From Bacillus badius NBRC 15713 (GTDB lineage Bacteria; Bacillota; Bacilli; Bacillales; Domibacillaceae), in NCBI RefSeq assembly GCF_001591605.1, contig NZ_BCVF01000023.1:1-64000 (forward strand): a stretch of DNA of 64,000 nucleotides, read 5' to 3'. This document shows positions 1 to 8,889 of the stretch, in pieces; within the stretch, counting starts at the first letter, position 1; each line of letters opens with the position of its first letter. The position numbers were made by a program, and so were the translations under genes. The notes under the pieces are model-generated. The model was not told where the DNA came from, searched no databases, and saw nothing but the letters and a program-made list of their open reading frames with translations.

Positions 1-36
1 GATCAATTTTCCATCGCCTCTTTAACAGCGACTTTT

Positions 37-69
37 TAATCTTACCACAAAGCTTTTTGTTTGTCAAAG
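37..69 (-). promoter_or_regulatory. rRNA operon-type promoter P2 (leftward)
   Basis: On the minus strand there is a perfect -35 TTGACA (62-67), a 17-bp spacer and -10 TAAGAT (39-44), about 86 bp downstream of P1. The transcript would begin near position 31 in an AGTCGCTGTT-like leader that resembles Bacillus rrn P2 leaders. A 9-bp inverted repeat (88-96 with 111-119) between the two promoters would form a hairpin in the P1 transcript. Confidence 0.8.
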
Positions 70-119
70 CTTTTTTTGAAGTTTTTTGCGTCGCTGTTGT
101 TTGTTGTCATCAGCGACGC

Positions 120-155
120 TTATTAATATAACAAGGATTTTAACAAGCGTCAATA
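120..155 (-). promoter_or_regulatory. rRNA operon-type promoter P1 (leftward)
   Basis: On the minus strand there is a -35 TTGACG (148-153), a 17-bp spacer and a -10 TATATT (125-130). It lies about 20 bp beyond the ygxA stop codon and fires out of the left edge of the window. In B. subtilis ygxA is followed by an rRNA operon, and tandem strong promoters in this position are typical of rrn leaders. The rRNA gene itself is not visible here. Confidence 0.75.
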
Positions 156-175
156 CTTTTTCCAAAAAAGTTTTT

Positions 176-1045
176 TCACTCGTTTATGACACAATAATAT
201 CTGTGATAAATCCCTTGTCCCTTCGTTTCTATCGGCTTTACTTCAACAAAAGACTTTCCAACTAAGTATTCTAGTAAAACACTTAGATCAACGGCATAGT
301 AGTTAACTTCCGGATGATTCAAAAGTTCTTGAAAGGACCATGAGTCTTTTTCTTTCAATATAGAAAGCAAATGAGCTGCTCCATTTTCTGTTTTCGAGTA
401 GATTAGAAAGTCAATGGCAATAAAAAGGAGCTCCAGACGTTTCTCTAATTCCTCATCGCTTGTTAACAGCTCTTCATACAGCTTATAAATCTCCGGCTCC
501 ATTTGTTTCACCTGCAGCCAGACGGTCACCTCGGGATAGAACCCATTTTCAATGACAGCCAGACGGGCCAGATGATGCAGGGAGTGCATAACATGATTGT
601 AAGCATCTAAATAGTGGCCGCTCTTAAAAAAGTCCCGGCCGTACGTCCACCTTCTAATTAACTTAGAAAATTCGATCGCCATTTTTATTTTTCGCCCAAA
701 GAAAGGAAATTCTCTCATTTCCTGTTTTAGCTTATACACATATTCATTCCTGTCAAACAGCACCTTGCCATGATAAAGCCATTCGATGAACTTTCTGTTG
801 TTGCCAAGCAGCATCCATTCTTCCAGCTGCTTCTCCGTCACTATATAAAGAGCAGCTTTCTTTTCTTCATATACATAGTGCTTTATAAAAACGGGTGAAT
901 CTGCTTCTTTTACTATAGTAAGCAAAATCACATCAAATCCTTCTGTAAAGGATAACTCGCTTTCCTTTTTTTCTATGACGATTACGCCCATTGTATTCTG
1001 TTGGCTTGTCCGTTCCTGGTAAAGCGGACGAAGGATGTCCTCCAT
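176..1045 (-). CDS. ygxA: Nucleotidyltransferase-like protein YgxA
   Basis: A 289-residue soluble protein that I recognise as the YgxA family. Members have a nucleotidyltransferase-like fold, but no activity is established. The start at 1045 (MEDILRPLYQ) is chosen because a GGAGG lies 7 bases upstream; an in-frame ATG six codons earlier has no such site, and the chosen length fits the family. There is no signal peptide or membrane helix. It is divergent from ygzB, and its stop lies only about 20 bp before the leftward rrn promoters. The position next to ygzB-perR and an rRNA operon matches B. subtilis. The cellular role is unknown. Confidence 0.8.
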   Translation of the reverse strand: MEDILRPLYQERTSQQNTMGVIVIEKKESELSFTEGFDVILLTIVKEADSPVFIKHYVYEEKKAALYIVTEKQLEEWMLLGNNRKFIEWLYHGKVLFDRNEYVYKLKQEMREFPFFGRKIKMAIEFSKLIRRWTYGRDFFKSGHYLDAYNHVMHSLHHLARLAVIENGFYPEVTVWLQVKQMEPEIYKLYEELLTSDEELEKRLELLFIAIDFLIYSKTENGAAHLLSILKEKDSWSFQELLNHPEVNYYAVDLSVLLEYLVGKSFVEVKPIETKGQGIYHRYYCVINE

Positions 1046-1192
1046 AGTCATTCCTCCAAACACGGATTTCTTCTGTCTCCATTATTTCGACAAATTAAGA
1101 AAGAATCCCTTTAAAACTTTTGAAATTAAGAGATTCTACTGCTTTTTCATTTATAAATTATGATATAGTTTATTTTTAGGAGGTTAAAGAAC

Positions 1193-1543
1193 ATGGCTAA
1201 AAATTATTCAAGTAAAATTAACCGGATACGCACATTCGCGCTCAGCTTAATTTTTATCGGCTTTGTCATTATGTATGTAGGAATTTTCTTTAGGCAATCC
1301 CCGTTCTGGATGACGTTATTCATGCTTCTCGGCTTATTATCGATCATCGCAAGTACGGTTGTTTACTTCTGGATCGGCATGCTTTCCACAAAAGCGGTGC
1401 AAGTGGTTTGTCCAAGCTGCGGCAAACCGACAAAAATGCTTGGCCGGGTGGATATGTGCATGCATTGCAAGGAGCCTCTAACACTTGACCAAAGCTTGGA
1501 AGGCAAAGAATTTGATGAAAACTATAATCGCAAGAATAACTAA
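1193..1543 (+). CDS. ygzB: Two-helix membrane protein with zinc ribbon, YgzB (UPF0295)
   Basis: A 116-residue protein with two membrane helices (about residues 13-32 and 38-61) and a C-terminal four-cysteine ribbon, CPSC at about residue 73 and CMHC about 14 residues later. The arrangement is that of the YgzB/UPF0295 family, conserved beside perR in Bacillaceae. Function is unknown; the ribbon probably binds zinc on the cytoplasmic face. An AGGAGG precedes the ATG by 7 bases. It converges on perR, and the two share the hairpin at 1612-1640. Confidence 0.85.
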   Translation: MAKNYSSKINRIRTFALSLIFIGFVIMYVGIFFRQSPFWMTLFMLLGLLSIIASTVVYFWIGMLSTKAVQVVCPSCGKPTKMLGRVDMCMHCKEPLTLDQSLEGKEFDENYNRKNN

Positions 1544-1607
1544 ATCTGATTCCTTTGGTATCCTTAAATAAGCTTAACAATCCGTATACCACTTTAACAT
1601 AACCAAC

Positions 1608-1644
1608 AAAAAAGAATTGTTCGTCTGGCGAACAATTCTTTTTT
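1608..1644. terminator. Bidirectional terminator between ygzB and perR
   Basis: A perfect 12-bp stem (1612-1623 with 1629-1640) with a 5-base loop, flanked by A6 and T6 tracts, so it can terminate in both directions. It overlaps the perR stop codon. Confidence 0.9.
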
Positions 1645-2089
1645 AATGAACCTCTTTGCTTGATGTACATTCCGGACAGGTTCCGTACACTTCCATTCGA
1701 TGATGGCTCACTTTAAATCCCGTGACATGCGATGCAAGCTGCTCGACTTCATCCAAGCCTGGATAGTGAAAGTCAACAATCTTGCCGCATTCTTCGCAGA
1801 TTACGTGATAGTGATCCGTCGTCACAAAATCAAACCGGCTGGACGCATCTCCATATGTCAGCTCTTTCACAAGCCCAACCTCACGAAATACGCGCAGATT
1901 GTTGTAGACTGTCGCTACGCTCATATTAGGAAATTTCCCTTCAAGCGCTTTATATATATCATCTGCTGTCGGGTGGGTCATAGATTGAATTAAAAATTCA
2001 AGTATCGCATGACGCTGAGGAGTAATCCGGACTCCGGTTGCTTTCAACGTATCCAGTGCTTCCTGTAGATGATTATGCTCATGAGACAC
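1643..2089 (-). CDS. perR: Peroxide-responsive repressor PerR (Fur family)
   Basis: A 148-residue Fur-family regulator whose best match is PerR. It has an N-terminal winged helix ([18 protein letters not shown]) and a C-terminal dimerisation domain. The structural zinc cysteines are C98/C101 and C138/C141. The regulatory metal ligands H39, D87, H93, H95 and D106 align with B. subtilis H37, D85, H91, H93 and D104; the Asp at the last site is characteristic of PerR rather than Fur. In B. subtilis, Fe-PerR is inactivated by peroxide oxidation of His. A GTG start at 2089 is preferred because the GAGGTG site is 7 bases upstream; the ATG at 2095 is almost on top of it. A near-consensus PerR box lies upstream of the P-type ATPase at 35151. 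Confidence 0.93.
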   Translation of the reverse strand: MSHEHNHLQEALDTLKATGVRITPQRHAILEFLIQSMTHPTADDIYKALEGKFPNMSVATVYNNLRVFREVGLVKELTYGDASSRFDFVTTDHYHVICEECGKIVDFHYPGLDEVEQLASHVTGFKVSHHRMEVYGTCPECTSSKEVH

Positions 2090-2118
2090 CGCCATGCACC
2101 TCTTTTCATTATAAAAAG

Positions 2119-2136
2119 TATTATTATATTATAATC
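2119..2136 (-). promoter_or_regulatory. Possible PerR box / AT-rich promoter of perR
   Basis: The minus strand contains a perfect TTATAAT half-site followed by an imperfect second half, about 30-45 bp upstream of perR. In B. subtilis perR is autoregulated through such a site. The second half-site is poor, so this is only a candidate. Confidence 0.35.
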
Positions 2137-2179
2137 TTTACAAATAGTGTACTAATTTTTTCTGCACTTTGTCAATAAG

Positions 2180-2223
2180 AAAGAAGCCTTTACAGTACAA
2201 ACCGACTATAAAGGTTCTTCCTT
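2180..2223 (-). terminator. Probable terminator of the 2-hydroxyacid dehydrogenase gene
   Basis: On the minus strand an imperfect hairpin (AAGAACCTTTA with TAAAGGCTTCTT) is followed by a pyrimidine-rich TTCTTTCTT tract, immediately after the dehydrogenase stop codon. Confidence 0.5.
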
Positions 2224-2230
2224 CTCTTGG

Positions 2231-3178
2231 CTAATATCCCTTTCCTATATCAACTTTATTCTCATAATCAGACCCGTTGCCTTTATACACTTCCAGGTTA
2301 TGCGCAAATATTTCCATGGCTCGCGGCACATAGTTGCTCGTTACACTGGAAATGTGAGGAGTAATGGTCACATTGTTCATCGCCCATAGCGGATGATCCG
2401 GCGGCAAAGGCTCCTCCGCAAAAACATCCAAATAAGCATGAGCAATCTCTTTATTGCTCAAGGCGTCCAGCAAGACCGCATCCTCCAGTAAATCTCCGCG
2501 TCCGATATTAATGAATGCTGCCGTTTGTTTCATCGCTTCGAAATGTTCTTTCTTCAGCAAAAATCTCGTTTCGTCTGTGCTTGGCAAGATAGAAACGATA
2601 AAATCCGCTTCAGGAAGCAGCTCAGGAAGCTTGTCCATGGTGTAAATCTCCTCAAAATAGTCATTGCTATGCCCGCTGCGGTTGACGCCGGCCGTTCTCA
2701 TCCGAAAAGCTTGAGAAAGGCGCGCGATTTCCGTACCAATCGCTCCTGTTCCCAGCACAAGCAAGCGCTTGCCAGCAAGCTCGCCTATTGGCAGCTTTTT
2801 ATTCCATGTTTTTTCCTTTTGAAATTCCAGCATTTCCGGAAAGCGTTTCACATGATTCAACATATATCCAAGCGTGAACTCAGCCATCGGAATTTTATGT
2901 ATTCCCCTGGCATTGGTAACGAGGATGTCCTTTTCTTCGATAGCTTCAAAGGGCATTTTTTCCATGCCGGCAGAGGCCACCATGATCCATTTCAATTGCG
3001 GACAATGATGAATATGCTGTGCAGTCAAATCTTCACCGAATGTAACAATGACTTCAGCTTCCGGCAAATCTGCTGCTTCCTCTACAGATTTATAGTAGCT
3101 AAATGTCTCTTCAGGGAATGCTTCTCTTAACTGTTCCTGCAGTGCCCGCGGAGGCCGAAAAGTAAATACAATCTTCAA
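2231..3178 (-). CDS. D-isomer-specific 2-hydroxyacid dehydrogenase
   Basis: A 315-residue NAD(P)-dependent dehydrogenase that interconverts D-2-hydroxyacids and 2-oxoacids. Visible are the Rossmann glycine motif (GTGAIGTE, about residue 143), the substrate-binding Arg (NIGRGD), the Glu of the catalytic relay (DVFAEEPLP) and the catalytic His (TPHISS). The exact substrate (glyoxylate, hydroxypyruvate, other) cannot be read. The start is TTG, supported by a purine-rich GGGGGAG site. It begins 20 bp after the bcp stop on the same strand, so the two are probably co-transcribed, which loosely links it to redox stress. Confidence 0.85.
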   Translation of the reverse strand: MKIVFTFRPPRALQEQLREAFPEETFSYYKSVEEAADLPEAEVIVTFGEDLTAQHIHHCPQLKWIMVASAGMEKMPFEAIEEKDILVTNARGIHKIPMAEFTLGYMLNHVKRFPEMLEFQKEKTWNKKLPIGELAGKRLLVLGTGAIGTEIARLSQAFRMRTAGVNRSGHSNDYFEEIYTMDKLPELLPEADFIVSILPSTDETRFLLKKEHFEAMKQTAAFINIGRGDLLEDAVLLDALSNKEIAHAYLDVFAEEPLPPDHPLWAMNNVTITPHISSVTSNYVPRAMEIFAHNLEVYKGNGSDYENKVDIGKGY

Positions 3179-3198
3179 TTCCCTCTCCCCCTGCTCCC

Positions 3199-3669
3199 TT
3201 ACGATAGCTGCTCTTTAATAAACTGAAGCGCTTCTTCTACATGTCCAGCTACTTTCACTTTTCTCCACTCTTTCACAAGCTTTCCATCTGAGTCAATAAC
3301 AAAAGTAGAACGTTCAATTCCCATATACTCTTTTCCGAAATTCTTTTTCAGTTTCCACACGCCATACAGCTCGCACACTTCATGATTCTCATCAGCAAGC
3401 AGCAAAAATGGCAGATCATACTTATCAATAAACTTCTCATGGCGGGCGACCGGATCGGTGCTGACTCCTAAAATCACTGTATTCAAGTCACTGAATTGAT
3501 CATGCTTATCCCGAAAGTCACAAGCTTGTGTTGTACAGCCTGGCGTCATATCCTTCGGGTAAAAATAAAGAACAATATTTTTACCTTTGTAATCAGATAA
3601 ACCTACCTTTTCTCCACTGTTTGCTGTCAATTGAAAATCCGGAGCTAATTCTCCTGCCTTTACGGTCAT
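3199..3669 (-). CDS. bcp: Thioredoxin-dependent thiol peroxidase Bcp (peroxiredoxin Q)
   Basis: A 156-residue AhpC/TSA-fold peroxidase that reduces H2O2 and organic hydroperoxides. The peroxidatic Cys45 sits in TPGCTTQACDFRD and the resolving Cys50 five residues later, the arrangement of atypical two-cysteine Bcp/PrxQ enzymes. It is full length and cytoplasmic. B. subtilis has its orthologue (ygaF) next to perR and gsaB, as here. No convincing PerR box was seen in the 200 bp upstream. It probably heads an operon with the downstream dehydrogenase. Confidence 0.92.
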   Translation of the reverse strand: MTVKAGELAPDFQLTANSGEKVGLSDYKGKNIVLYFYPKDMTPGCTTQACDFRDKHDQFSDLNTVILGVSTDPVARHEKFIDKYDLPFLLLADENHEVCELYGVWKLKKNFGKEYMGIERSTFVIDSDGKLVKEWRKVKVAGHVEEALQFIKEQLS

Positions 3670-3871
3670 TCTTCTTCTCTCCTTTGTCTTTGATTAGACT
3701 CAGCTAATGACTGCTGCCGTCGGACGCTTTCTGCTCTTTCACGCGAACGATTGAGACATCAACAATCAATACTAACAGAGCCTGTTGCTAAAATAGATCA
3801 ACCATAACCTTCATTGATCTGAATTCTCTTACTACTAGCGTAGCGGATGGGAAAAAATATGGCAATAATAA

Positions 3872-4273
3872 TTAATCTTCATCCTTTTCCAGCATTGTCC
3901 GTACGACAAAAGCCGTTGGAATTGTATAACCGATCCACGCTTCAATAAGAGCTACCCAACGCCCTGCCCCCTCCGGAACAATATCTCCGTAACCGACAGA
4001 AAAAAGCGTAATGCCGCTGAAATATAAAGAAGTAAAGAATTTGCCCCAAAAATGAAGAGTGCCCTTCTCTTCCCCTGCCCAAACAGCCTGTCCATTTAAT
4101 TGCAATAAAGTATAGATTAAAGCAAAGCCGATCATGACCGTTAAGTACAAACAGCCGAAATAGAGAAAATAATGCAGCGATAAATAGCGGTGCCGCGGCT
4201 TTCCCGGAACAAACATTCCTTTGATGCTCATCGTTAAACAAAAAACGACGGCGCTGAAAATTACAGCAGTCAT
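3872..4273 (-). CDS. Small two-helix potassium channel protein
   Basis: A 133-residue membrane protein with an N-terminal hydrophobic segment, two further helices and a pore loop carrying the K+ selectivity signature TLFSVGYGDIVP (about residues 89-100). This is the Ion_trans_2 pore-only architecture. There is no RCK/TrkA-N nucleotide-binding domain, so gating would have to come from a partner or from membrane state. It is divergent from gsaB and separate from bcp. It probably forms a tetrameric K+ channel; physiological direction is unknown. Confidence 0.85.
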   Translation of the reverse strand: MTAVIFSAVVFCLTMSIKGMFVPGKPRHRYLSLHYFLYFGCLYLTVMIGFALIYTLLQLNGQAVWAGEEKGTLHFWGKFFTSLYFSGITLFSVGYGDIVPEGAGRWVALIEAWIGYTIPTAFVVRTMLEKDED

Positions 4274-4416
4274 CCTTCCGCCTCCCTGCTGCTGCCCGTT
4301 TTTTTTCTTTCATATATACGCCAAAAAGAATCTGTTTATGATCGGCGGACTTCCGTTGCTTAAACGCCAAGGCAAGTCTAAAATGTTATATGTATCTATC
4401 ACAAGGAGGCCTATAC

Positions 4417-5706
4417 ATGCAACATACTAATTCTGAACAGCTTCATCAAGAAGCACTAAAGCACATTGTCGGAGGAGTGAATAGTCCTTCCCGATCTTAT
4501 AAAGCAGTTGGCGGCGGCTCTCCTGTCGCCATGGAAAGAGGAAAAGGCGCTTACTTCTGGGATGTTGACGGCAATCAGTACATCGATTATCTCGCTGCTT
4601 ATGGACCGATTATTACCGGCCATGCGCACCCGCACATTACGGAAGCGATCAAAAAAGCCGCTGAGAACGGGGTCCTGTACGGTACGCCCACCCCCTACGA
4701 AGTGACATTTGCCAAAATGCTGAAAGAAGCGATCCCAGGCATGGATAAAGTCCGGTTTGTCAACAGCGGAACAGAGGCTGTCATGACGACCATCCGCGTA
4801 GCCCGCGCTTATACCGGCCGGGATAAAATCATCAAATTCGCCGGCTGTTATCACGGACATTCCGATTTAGTTCTTGTCGCAGCCGGTTCTGGTCCTTCTA
4901 CGCTGGGCACTCCTGATTCTGCCGGTGTGCCGAAAAGCATTGCCCAGGAAGTCATTACTGTTCCGTTCAATGAAACAGAGCCATTGAAGGAAGCATTGGA
5001 AAAATGGGGAGAAGAAATTGCTGCTGTACTCATTGAGCCAATCGTCGGCAACTTCGGCATTGTCGAACCGAAACCAGGCTTTTTGGAAGAGGTGAAAAAA
5101 TTAACCCAAGAAGCCGGCGCCCTGCTTATTTTTGACGAAGTGATTACCGGCTTCCGTTTTACATATGGAGGCGCACAAAACTTATTGGGCATCACCCCTG
5201 ACTTGACAGCTATGGGGAAAATTATCGGCGGAGGACTGCCAATCGGCGCTTACGGCGGCCGCAAAGAAATTATGGAAGAGGTTGCTCCTCTCGGTCCTGC
5301 CTACCAAGCGGGAACAATGGCGGGCAATCCAGCCTCTATGATCGCCGGCATCGCTTGTCTTGAGGTACTGCAAGAAGAAGGGGTATATGAAGAGTTGGAC
5401 CGCCTGGGGGCGATTTTGGAAGAAGGAATTCTTGCATCTGCCAAGAAATACGGCACTCCAATCACAATCAACCGTTTAAAGGGAGCTTTAACGATTTATT
5501 TCACGACTGAAAAGGTCGTTAATTATGAACAAGCTGAAGCCACTGACGGGGAAATGTTCGGCCGCTTCTTTAAACTGATGCTCTCTCAAGGCATTCACCT
5601 GGCTCCTTCTAAATATGAAGCATGGTTCTTAACAACAGAGCATACAGATGAAGATATCGAGAAAACTCTTCAAGCAGTAGATTTTGCTTTTTCCAAGCTG
5701 CGTTAA
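4417..5706 (+). CDS. gsaB: Glutamate-1-semialdehyde 2,1-aminomutase
   Basis: A 429-residue class III PLP aminotransferase fold enzyme that converts glutamate-1-semialdehyde into 5-aminolevulinate for haem synthesis. The start at 4417 follows an AAGGAGG by 7 bases; an in-frame ATG 27 bases earlier lacks a site. Visible are NSGTEA (phosphate binding), the GCYHGH segment, FDEVITGFR and the PLP lysine in MGKIIGGG. The position beside perR/bcp and ygaE corresponds to gsaB, the second B. subtilis paralogue (the other is hemL in the hem operon). No terminator separates it from ygaE, so the two are probably co-transcribed. Confidence 0.93.
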   Translation: MQHTNSEQLHQEALKHIVGGVNSPSRSYKAVGGGSPVAMERGKGAYFWDVDGNQYIDYLAAYGPIITGHAHPHITEAIKKAAENGVLYGTPTPYEVTFAKMLKEAIPGMDKVRFVNSGTEAVMTTIRVARAYTGRDKIIKFAGCYHGHSDLVLVAAGSGPSTLGTPDSAGVPKSIAQEVITVPFNETEPLKEALEKWGEEIAAVLIEPIVGNFGIVEPKPGFLEEVKKLTQEAGALLIFDEVITGFRFTYGGAQNLLGITPDLTAMGKIIGGGLPIGAYGGRKEIMEEVAPLGPAYQAGTMAGNPASMIAGIACLEVLQEEGVYEELDRLGAILEEGILASAKKYGTPITINRLKGALTIYFTTEKVVNYEQAEATDGEMFGRFFKLMLSQGIHLAPSKYEAWFLTTEHTDEDIEKTLQAVDFAFSKLR

Positions 5707-5760
5707 GTGATATAATCGTCACCTAATACATTTATAACTGAGAAAGGAACCATTTCATTT

Positions 5761-6840
5761 ATGAAGCTGGGTGCACGAATTTTTAAAACGGGAATTGCTA
5801 TTGTTTTAGCTTTATTCGTTTCAACACTATTAGGCCTGCCTTCTCCGGTTTTTGCAGGCATCGCAGCAGTGTTTGCCATTCAGCCTACGATTTACCGCTC
5901 CTATTTAACTTTAATTCAGCAAGTACAGGCAAACCTTGTTGGAGCAGCCATTGCTATTTCATTTGTTCTTCTATTCGGCAATCACATTATATTTGTCGGT
6001 TTGGCAGCTATCGTCGCCTTGATCGTCATGGTGAATTTACGATTAGAAAAATCGATCGGGCTGGCACTCGTTACCTTAATGGTCATTATGGAGCTGCAGA
6101 GCGAACACTTTATCCAGTTTGCCCTCATTCGCTTTTTCACAATTATGATCGGAGTACTAGCCGCTTCAGTGGTAAACCTGATCCTTCTGCCCCCTCAATA
6201 CGAAACAAAGCTGTTCGGGCAGATTAACAGTGTAACTGAGGAAACATTAAAATGGATCCGGCTGAGCTTGCGAACTGGCACAGATTATCACGTTTTGAAA
6301 AAGGATATCAGCAAGATTCGCGAACGGCTGATAGCTGTTGATAACCTTTATTTACTGTATAAAGAAGATCGCGGAACGCTAACGAAGAATCTCACTTCAA
6401 AAAAGCGGAAAATGGTTCTATACCGCAAAATGATCTTGTCTACCCGCAGAAGCTACGATATCCTGCGGCGAATGAATCAATTTGAAAACGATATTTCTCT
6501 TTTAACGCCGGATCTGCAAAAAACGCTTGTCGATTATCTTGATTCATTAATGAGCTACCATGAGCATTTGCTCCTGCGCTTTATCGGCAAAGTTAAAACA
6601 ACGGTTGAAATAGATGATGTATTTGAGCTGTGGGTAGACCGCGAGCAGTTTATGTCGTTATTCACGGCTGAAATTAAATCAAACACTTCGGATGAGGCAA
6701 ATTTCTCCATCCACTTGCTTCACCTTCTTTCTTCCGTACTGGAATACGGAGAAAACCTGGAGCATCTTGACCATCTCATCACAAGTTTTTCAAAATTTCA
6801 TCACGACGACGAACTTCCTGAGTTTGAAGAAGGCGAATAA
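5761..6840 (+). CDS. ygaE: YgaE-type aromatic acid exporter family membrane protein
   Basis: A 359-residue protein with about five to six hydrophobic helices in the first 145 residues, followed by a long soluble, largely helical C-terminal part. This is the layout of the ArAE/DUF939 family (B. subtilis YgaE). The N-terminus resembles half of an aromatic acid exporter (AaeB/FUSC type). Substrate is unknown. It lies 54 bp after gsaB on the same strand and ends at a strong terminator. Confidence 0.8.
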   Translation: MKLGARIFKTGIAIVLALFVSTLLGLPSPVFAGIAAVFAIQPTIYRSYLTLIQQVQANLVGAAIAISFVLLFGNHIIFVGLAAIVALIVMVNLRLEKSIGLALVTLMVIMELQSEHFIQFALIRFFTIMIGVLAASVVNLILLPPQYETKLFGQINSVTEETLKWIRLSLRTGTDYHVLKKDISKIRERLIAVDNLYLLYKEDRGTLTKNLTSKKRKMVLYRKMILSTRRSYDILRRMNQFENDISLLTPDLQKTLVDYLDSLMSYHEHLLLRFIGKVKTTVEIDDVFELWVDREQFMSLFTAEIKSNTSDEANFSIHLLHLLSSVLEYGENLEHLDHLITSFSKFHHDDELPEFEEGE

Positions 6841-6841
6841 A

Positions 6842-6871
6842 AACCAGCTGCCCTGAGGCAGCTGGTTTTTC
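6842..6871. terminator. Terminator after ygaE and the ABC operon
   Basis: Stem AACCAGCTGCC with GGCAGCTGGTT, four-base loop, followed by T5 on the plus strand and flanked by A's on the other side. It serves the two convergent transcripts. Confidence 0.85.
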
Positions 6872-6873
6872 AG

Positions 6874-7788
6874 TTAATTCTTCATGCGGGGATCAAGCGC
6901 ATCACGCAGCCCGTCCCCCATTAAATTGAAGCCAAGCACAGTCAGCATAATGGCGATTCCTGGAAAAAAGACGGTCCATGGCGCCTGCATAATAAAGTCC
7001 TTGGAGTCAGCAAGCATCTTTCCCCATTCCGGTGTCGGCGGCTGGGCTCCCATGCCAAGAAAGCCCAGCGCCGCCGCCTCAATAATCGCTGTAGCAATCG
7101 CCAATGTTCCTTGAACAATAATGGGAGCCAGGCTGTTGGGCAGCACATGATGGAGCAAAATCCGGCTGTCCTTCATCCCGATCGCTTTAGCCGCTGTAAT
7201 GTATTCTTCTTCCTTTACCGTCAACACCTTCGAACGGACAAGGCGGCCAAATGTCGGCACATTGATGATCGCAATCGCAATTAAAGCGTTTCGCAAAGAA
7301 GGCCCAAGCATGGCCACAACAGCGATCGCCAGCAAGATGCTCGGAAACGCCAGCAAAATATCAAACAGGCGGGAAATAAGCGCGTCCACCCATCTGCCGT
7401 AATAGCCGGCAATAATGCCGAGGCTTGATCCTACAACAACTGAACCAGCTACTGAAATAAATCCTACCCATAAAGAAATGCGGGCCCCGTAGACGACGCG
7501 GCTGAAAATATCACGCCCAAACTCATCTGTTCCGAACCAGTGATCAGATGACGGCGGCAAGTGCTTGTTGGAAAGCGCCGTTTCTTTAAAGCCATAAGGA
7601 GCAATTAAATCAGCGAAGATAGCTAATAAAATGAAGAAAGACACAAGGGCGGCTCCAAACAAGGCCGCCTTATTCTTGCGGAATCTCCTCCAGACGTCGA
7701 CCCACGGTGAAACAGCCTTGTCTTCCTGCTGGATATTCATTTCTGGACCGGACGGAGGCAACTGAGTTTGTTCTGCAATTTCCGCCAT
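6874..7788 (-). CDS. Di/oligopeptide ABC transporter permease (DppC/AppC type)
   Basis: A 304-residue inner-membrane permease, last gene of the five-gene importer operon. It has an N-terminal cytoplasmic tail with the OppC_N region (FRKNKAALFGA), about six helices and the EAA loop that contacts the ATPases (EYITAAKAIGMKDSRILLHH). The start at 7788 (MAEIAEQTQ) is preceded by AAAGGAGGGGAG; a longer in-frame start overlaps the previous gene and has no site. It pairs with the DppB-type permease 13 bp upstream. Confidence 0.88.
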   Translation of the reverse strand: MAEIAEQTQLPPSGPEMNIQQEDKAVSPWVDVWRRFRKNKAALFGAALVSFFILLAIFADLIAPYGFKETALSNKHLPPSSDHWFGTDEFGRDIFSRVVYGARISLWVGFISVAGSVVVGSSLGIIAGYYGRWVDALISRLFDILLAFPSILLAIAVVAMLGPSLRNALIAIAIINVPTFGRLVRSKVLTVKEEEYITAAKAIGMKDSRILLHHVLPNSLAPIIVQGTLAIATAIIEAAALGFLGMGAQPPTPEWGKMLADSKDFIMQAPWTVFFPGIAIMLTVLGFNLMGDGLRDALDPRMKN

Positions 7789-7801
7789 ATACTCCCCTCC
7801 T

Positions 7802-8806
7802 TTAACGGTATTTAATCCGCGGATCGATTGCGGCATAGAGCAAATCAACAATCAGGTTAATCAATACAAAGATGGCAGCAACTACTAAAATGCCAGACTG
7901 AATCACCGGATAATCACGAAATTGAATAGCCGAATAAATGTAATTTCCGATTCCGGGCCAGCCAAATATCGTTTCTGTCAATATCGCTCCGCCTAACAAG
8001 AGACCCGTTTGGAGACCGATAATGGTTAGGATAGGAATAAATGCATTTTTCAAAGAATGCTTATATACAACCTTTAGCATGCTCATTCCTTTTGCGCGCG
8101 CCGTCCGGATATAATCGGAACGCATCACTTCCAGCATACTCGAACGTGTAATTCTGGCAATGATCGCCATCGGAATGGTGGCAAGAGCAACTCCCGGTAA
8201 AATGAGATGCTTGACAACCTCGATAAATTGATCAAACCGTCCTTGCAGCAGCGTATCAAGCAAATATAAGTGGGTGATGGCAGTAACCGGATCACGAATA
8301 TTATCCCGTCCAGTTGTCGGCAGCCAATCAAGCTGGATAGAAAAGACGTACTGCTCCATTAAACCGAGCCAGAAAATCGGCATCGAAACCCCCACCAAAG
8401 CAAAGACCATTAATAAATAATCAAACCAAGAATTTTGAAACCATGCCGAAATAATGCCGGCATTGACGCCGGCCACAACCGCAACGATCATGGCAAACAA
8501 AGCAAGCTCAATAGTCGCCGCGAGATAAGGCCAAATTTCTGCGCTAATCGGGCTTCTCGTTCGAAACGATTCACCAAGATCTCCTGTAAGCAGATTTTTG
8601 ATGTAATCAACAAACTGGATATATAACGGCTGATCAAGCCCCATTTCCTTTGTTAAGGCAGCAACAGCCGCCGGCGATGCCTGCTGCCCAAGCAAGATTT
8701 GCGCCGGGCTGCCGGGAATGGCGTGGATCAGAGAAAATACGATCAATGTCATTCCCAATAAAACAGGAATCAGCATGGATAGACGACGAATGGTATAAGC
8801 AAACAT
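7802..8806 (-). CDS. Di/oligopeptide ABC transporter permease (DppB/AppB type)
   Basis: A 334-residue permease with the N-terminal helix typical of OppB/DppB (FAYTIRRLSMLIPVLLGMT), about six helices and an EAA-type loop (DYIRTARAKGMSMLKVVYKH). It forms the membrane channel together with the downstream DppC-type subunit. In the loop between the first two helices, the residues near ILLGQQ and the substrate-side segment resemble dipeptide/nickel family members. An internal terminator upstream (8850-8883) separates it from the binding-protein gene. Confidence 0.88.
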   Translation of the reverse strand: MFAYTIRRLSMLIPVLLGMTLIVFSLIHAIPGSPAQILLGQQASPAAVAALTKEMGLDQPLYIQFVDYIKNLLTGDLGESFRTRSPISAEIWPYLAATIELALFAMIVAVVAGVNAGIISAWFQNSWFDYLLMVFALVGVSMPIFWLGLMEQYVFSIQLDWLPTTGRDNIRDPVTAITHLYLLDTLLQGRFDQFIEVVKHLILPGVALATIPMAIIARITRSSMLEVMRSDYIRTARAKGMSMLKVVYKHSLKNAFIPILTIIGLQTGLLLGGAILTETIFGWPGIGNYIYSAIQFRDYPVIQSGILVVAAIFVLINLIVDLLYAAIDPRIKYR

Positions 8807-8849
8807 TTAGTCACCTGCTCTCAGTAATTAATTCTCATTTCGTCCTCTC

Positions 8850-8883
8850 GAAAAATAGAGGAGGAGCTTTCCCGCTCCCCCTC
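8850..8883 (-). terminator. Internal (attenuating) terminator between binding protein and permeases
   Basis: On the minus strand a 10-bp stem (8874-8883 with 8858-8867, one mismatch) is followed by TATTTTT. It lies within an otherwise continuous operon, so it probably lowers permease expression relative to the binding protein. Confidence 0.7.
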
Positions 8884-8889
8884 CCTTGC

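Noticed and set aside
88-119. Terminator between ygxA and the left edge
   Set aside because: The inverted repeat lacks a U-run in the leftward direction and lies between two rrn-type promoters; it is better read as leader structure.
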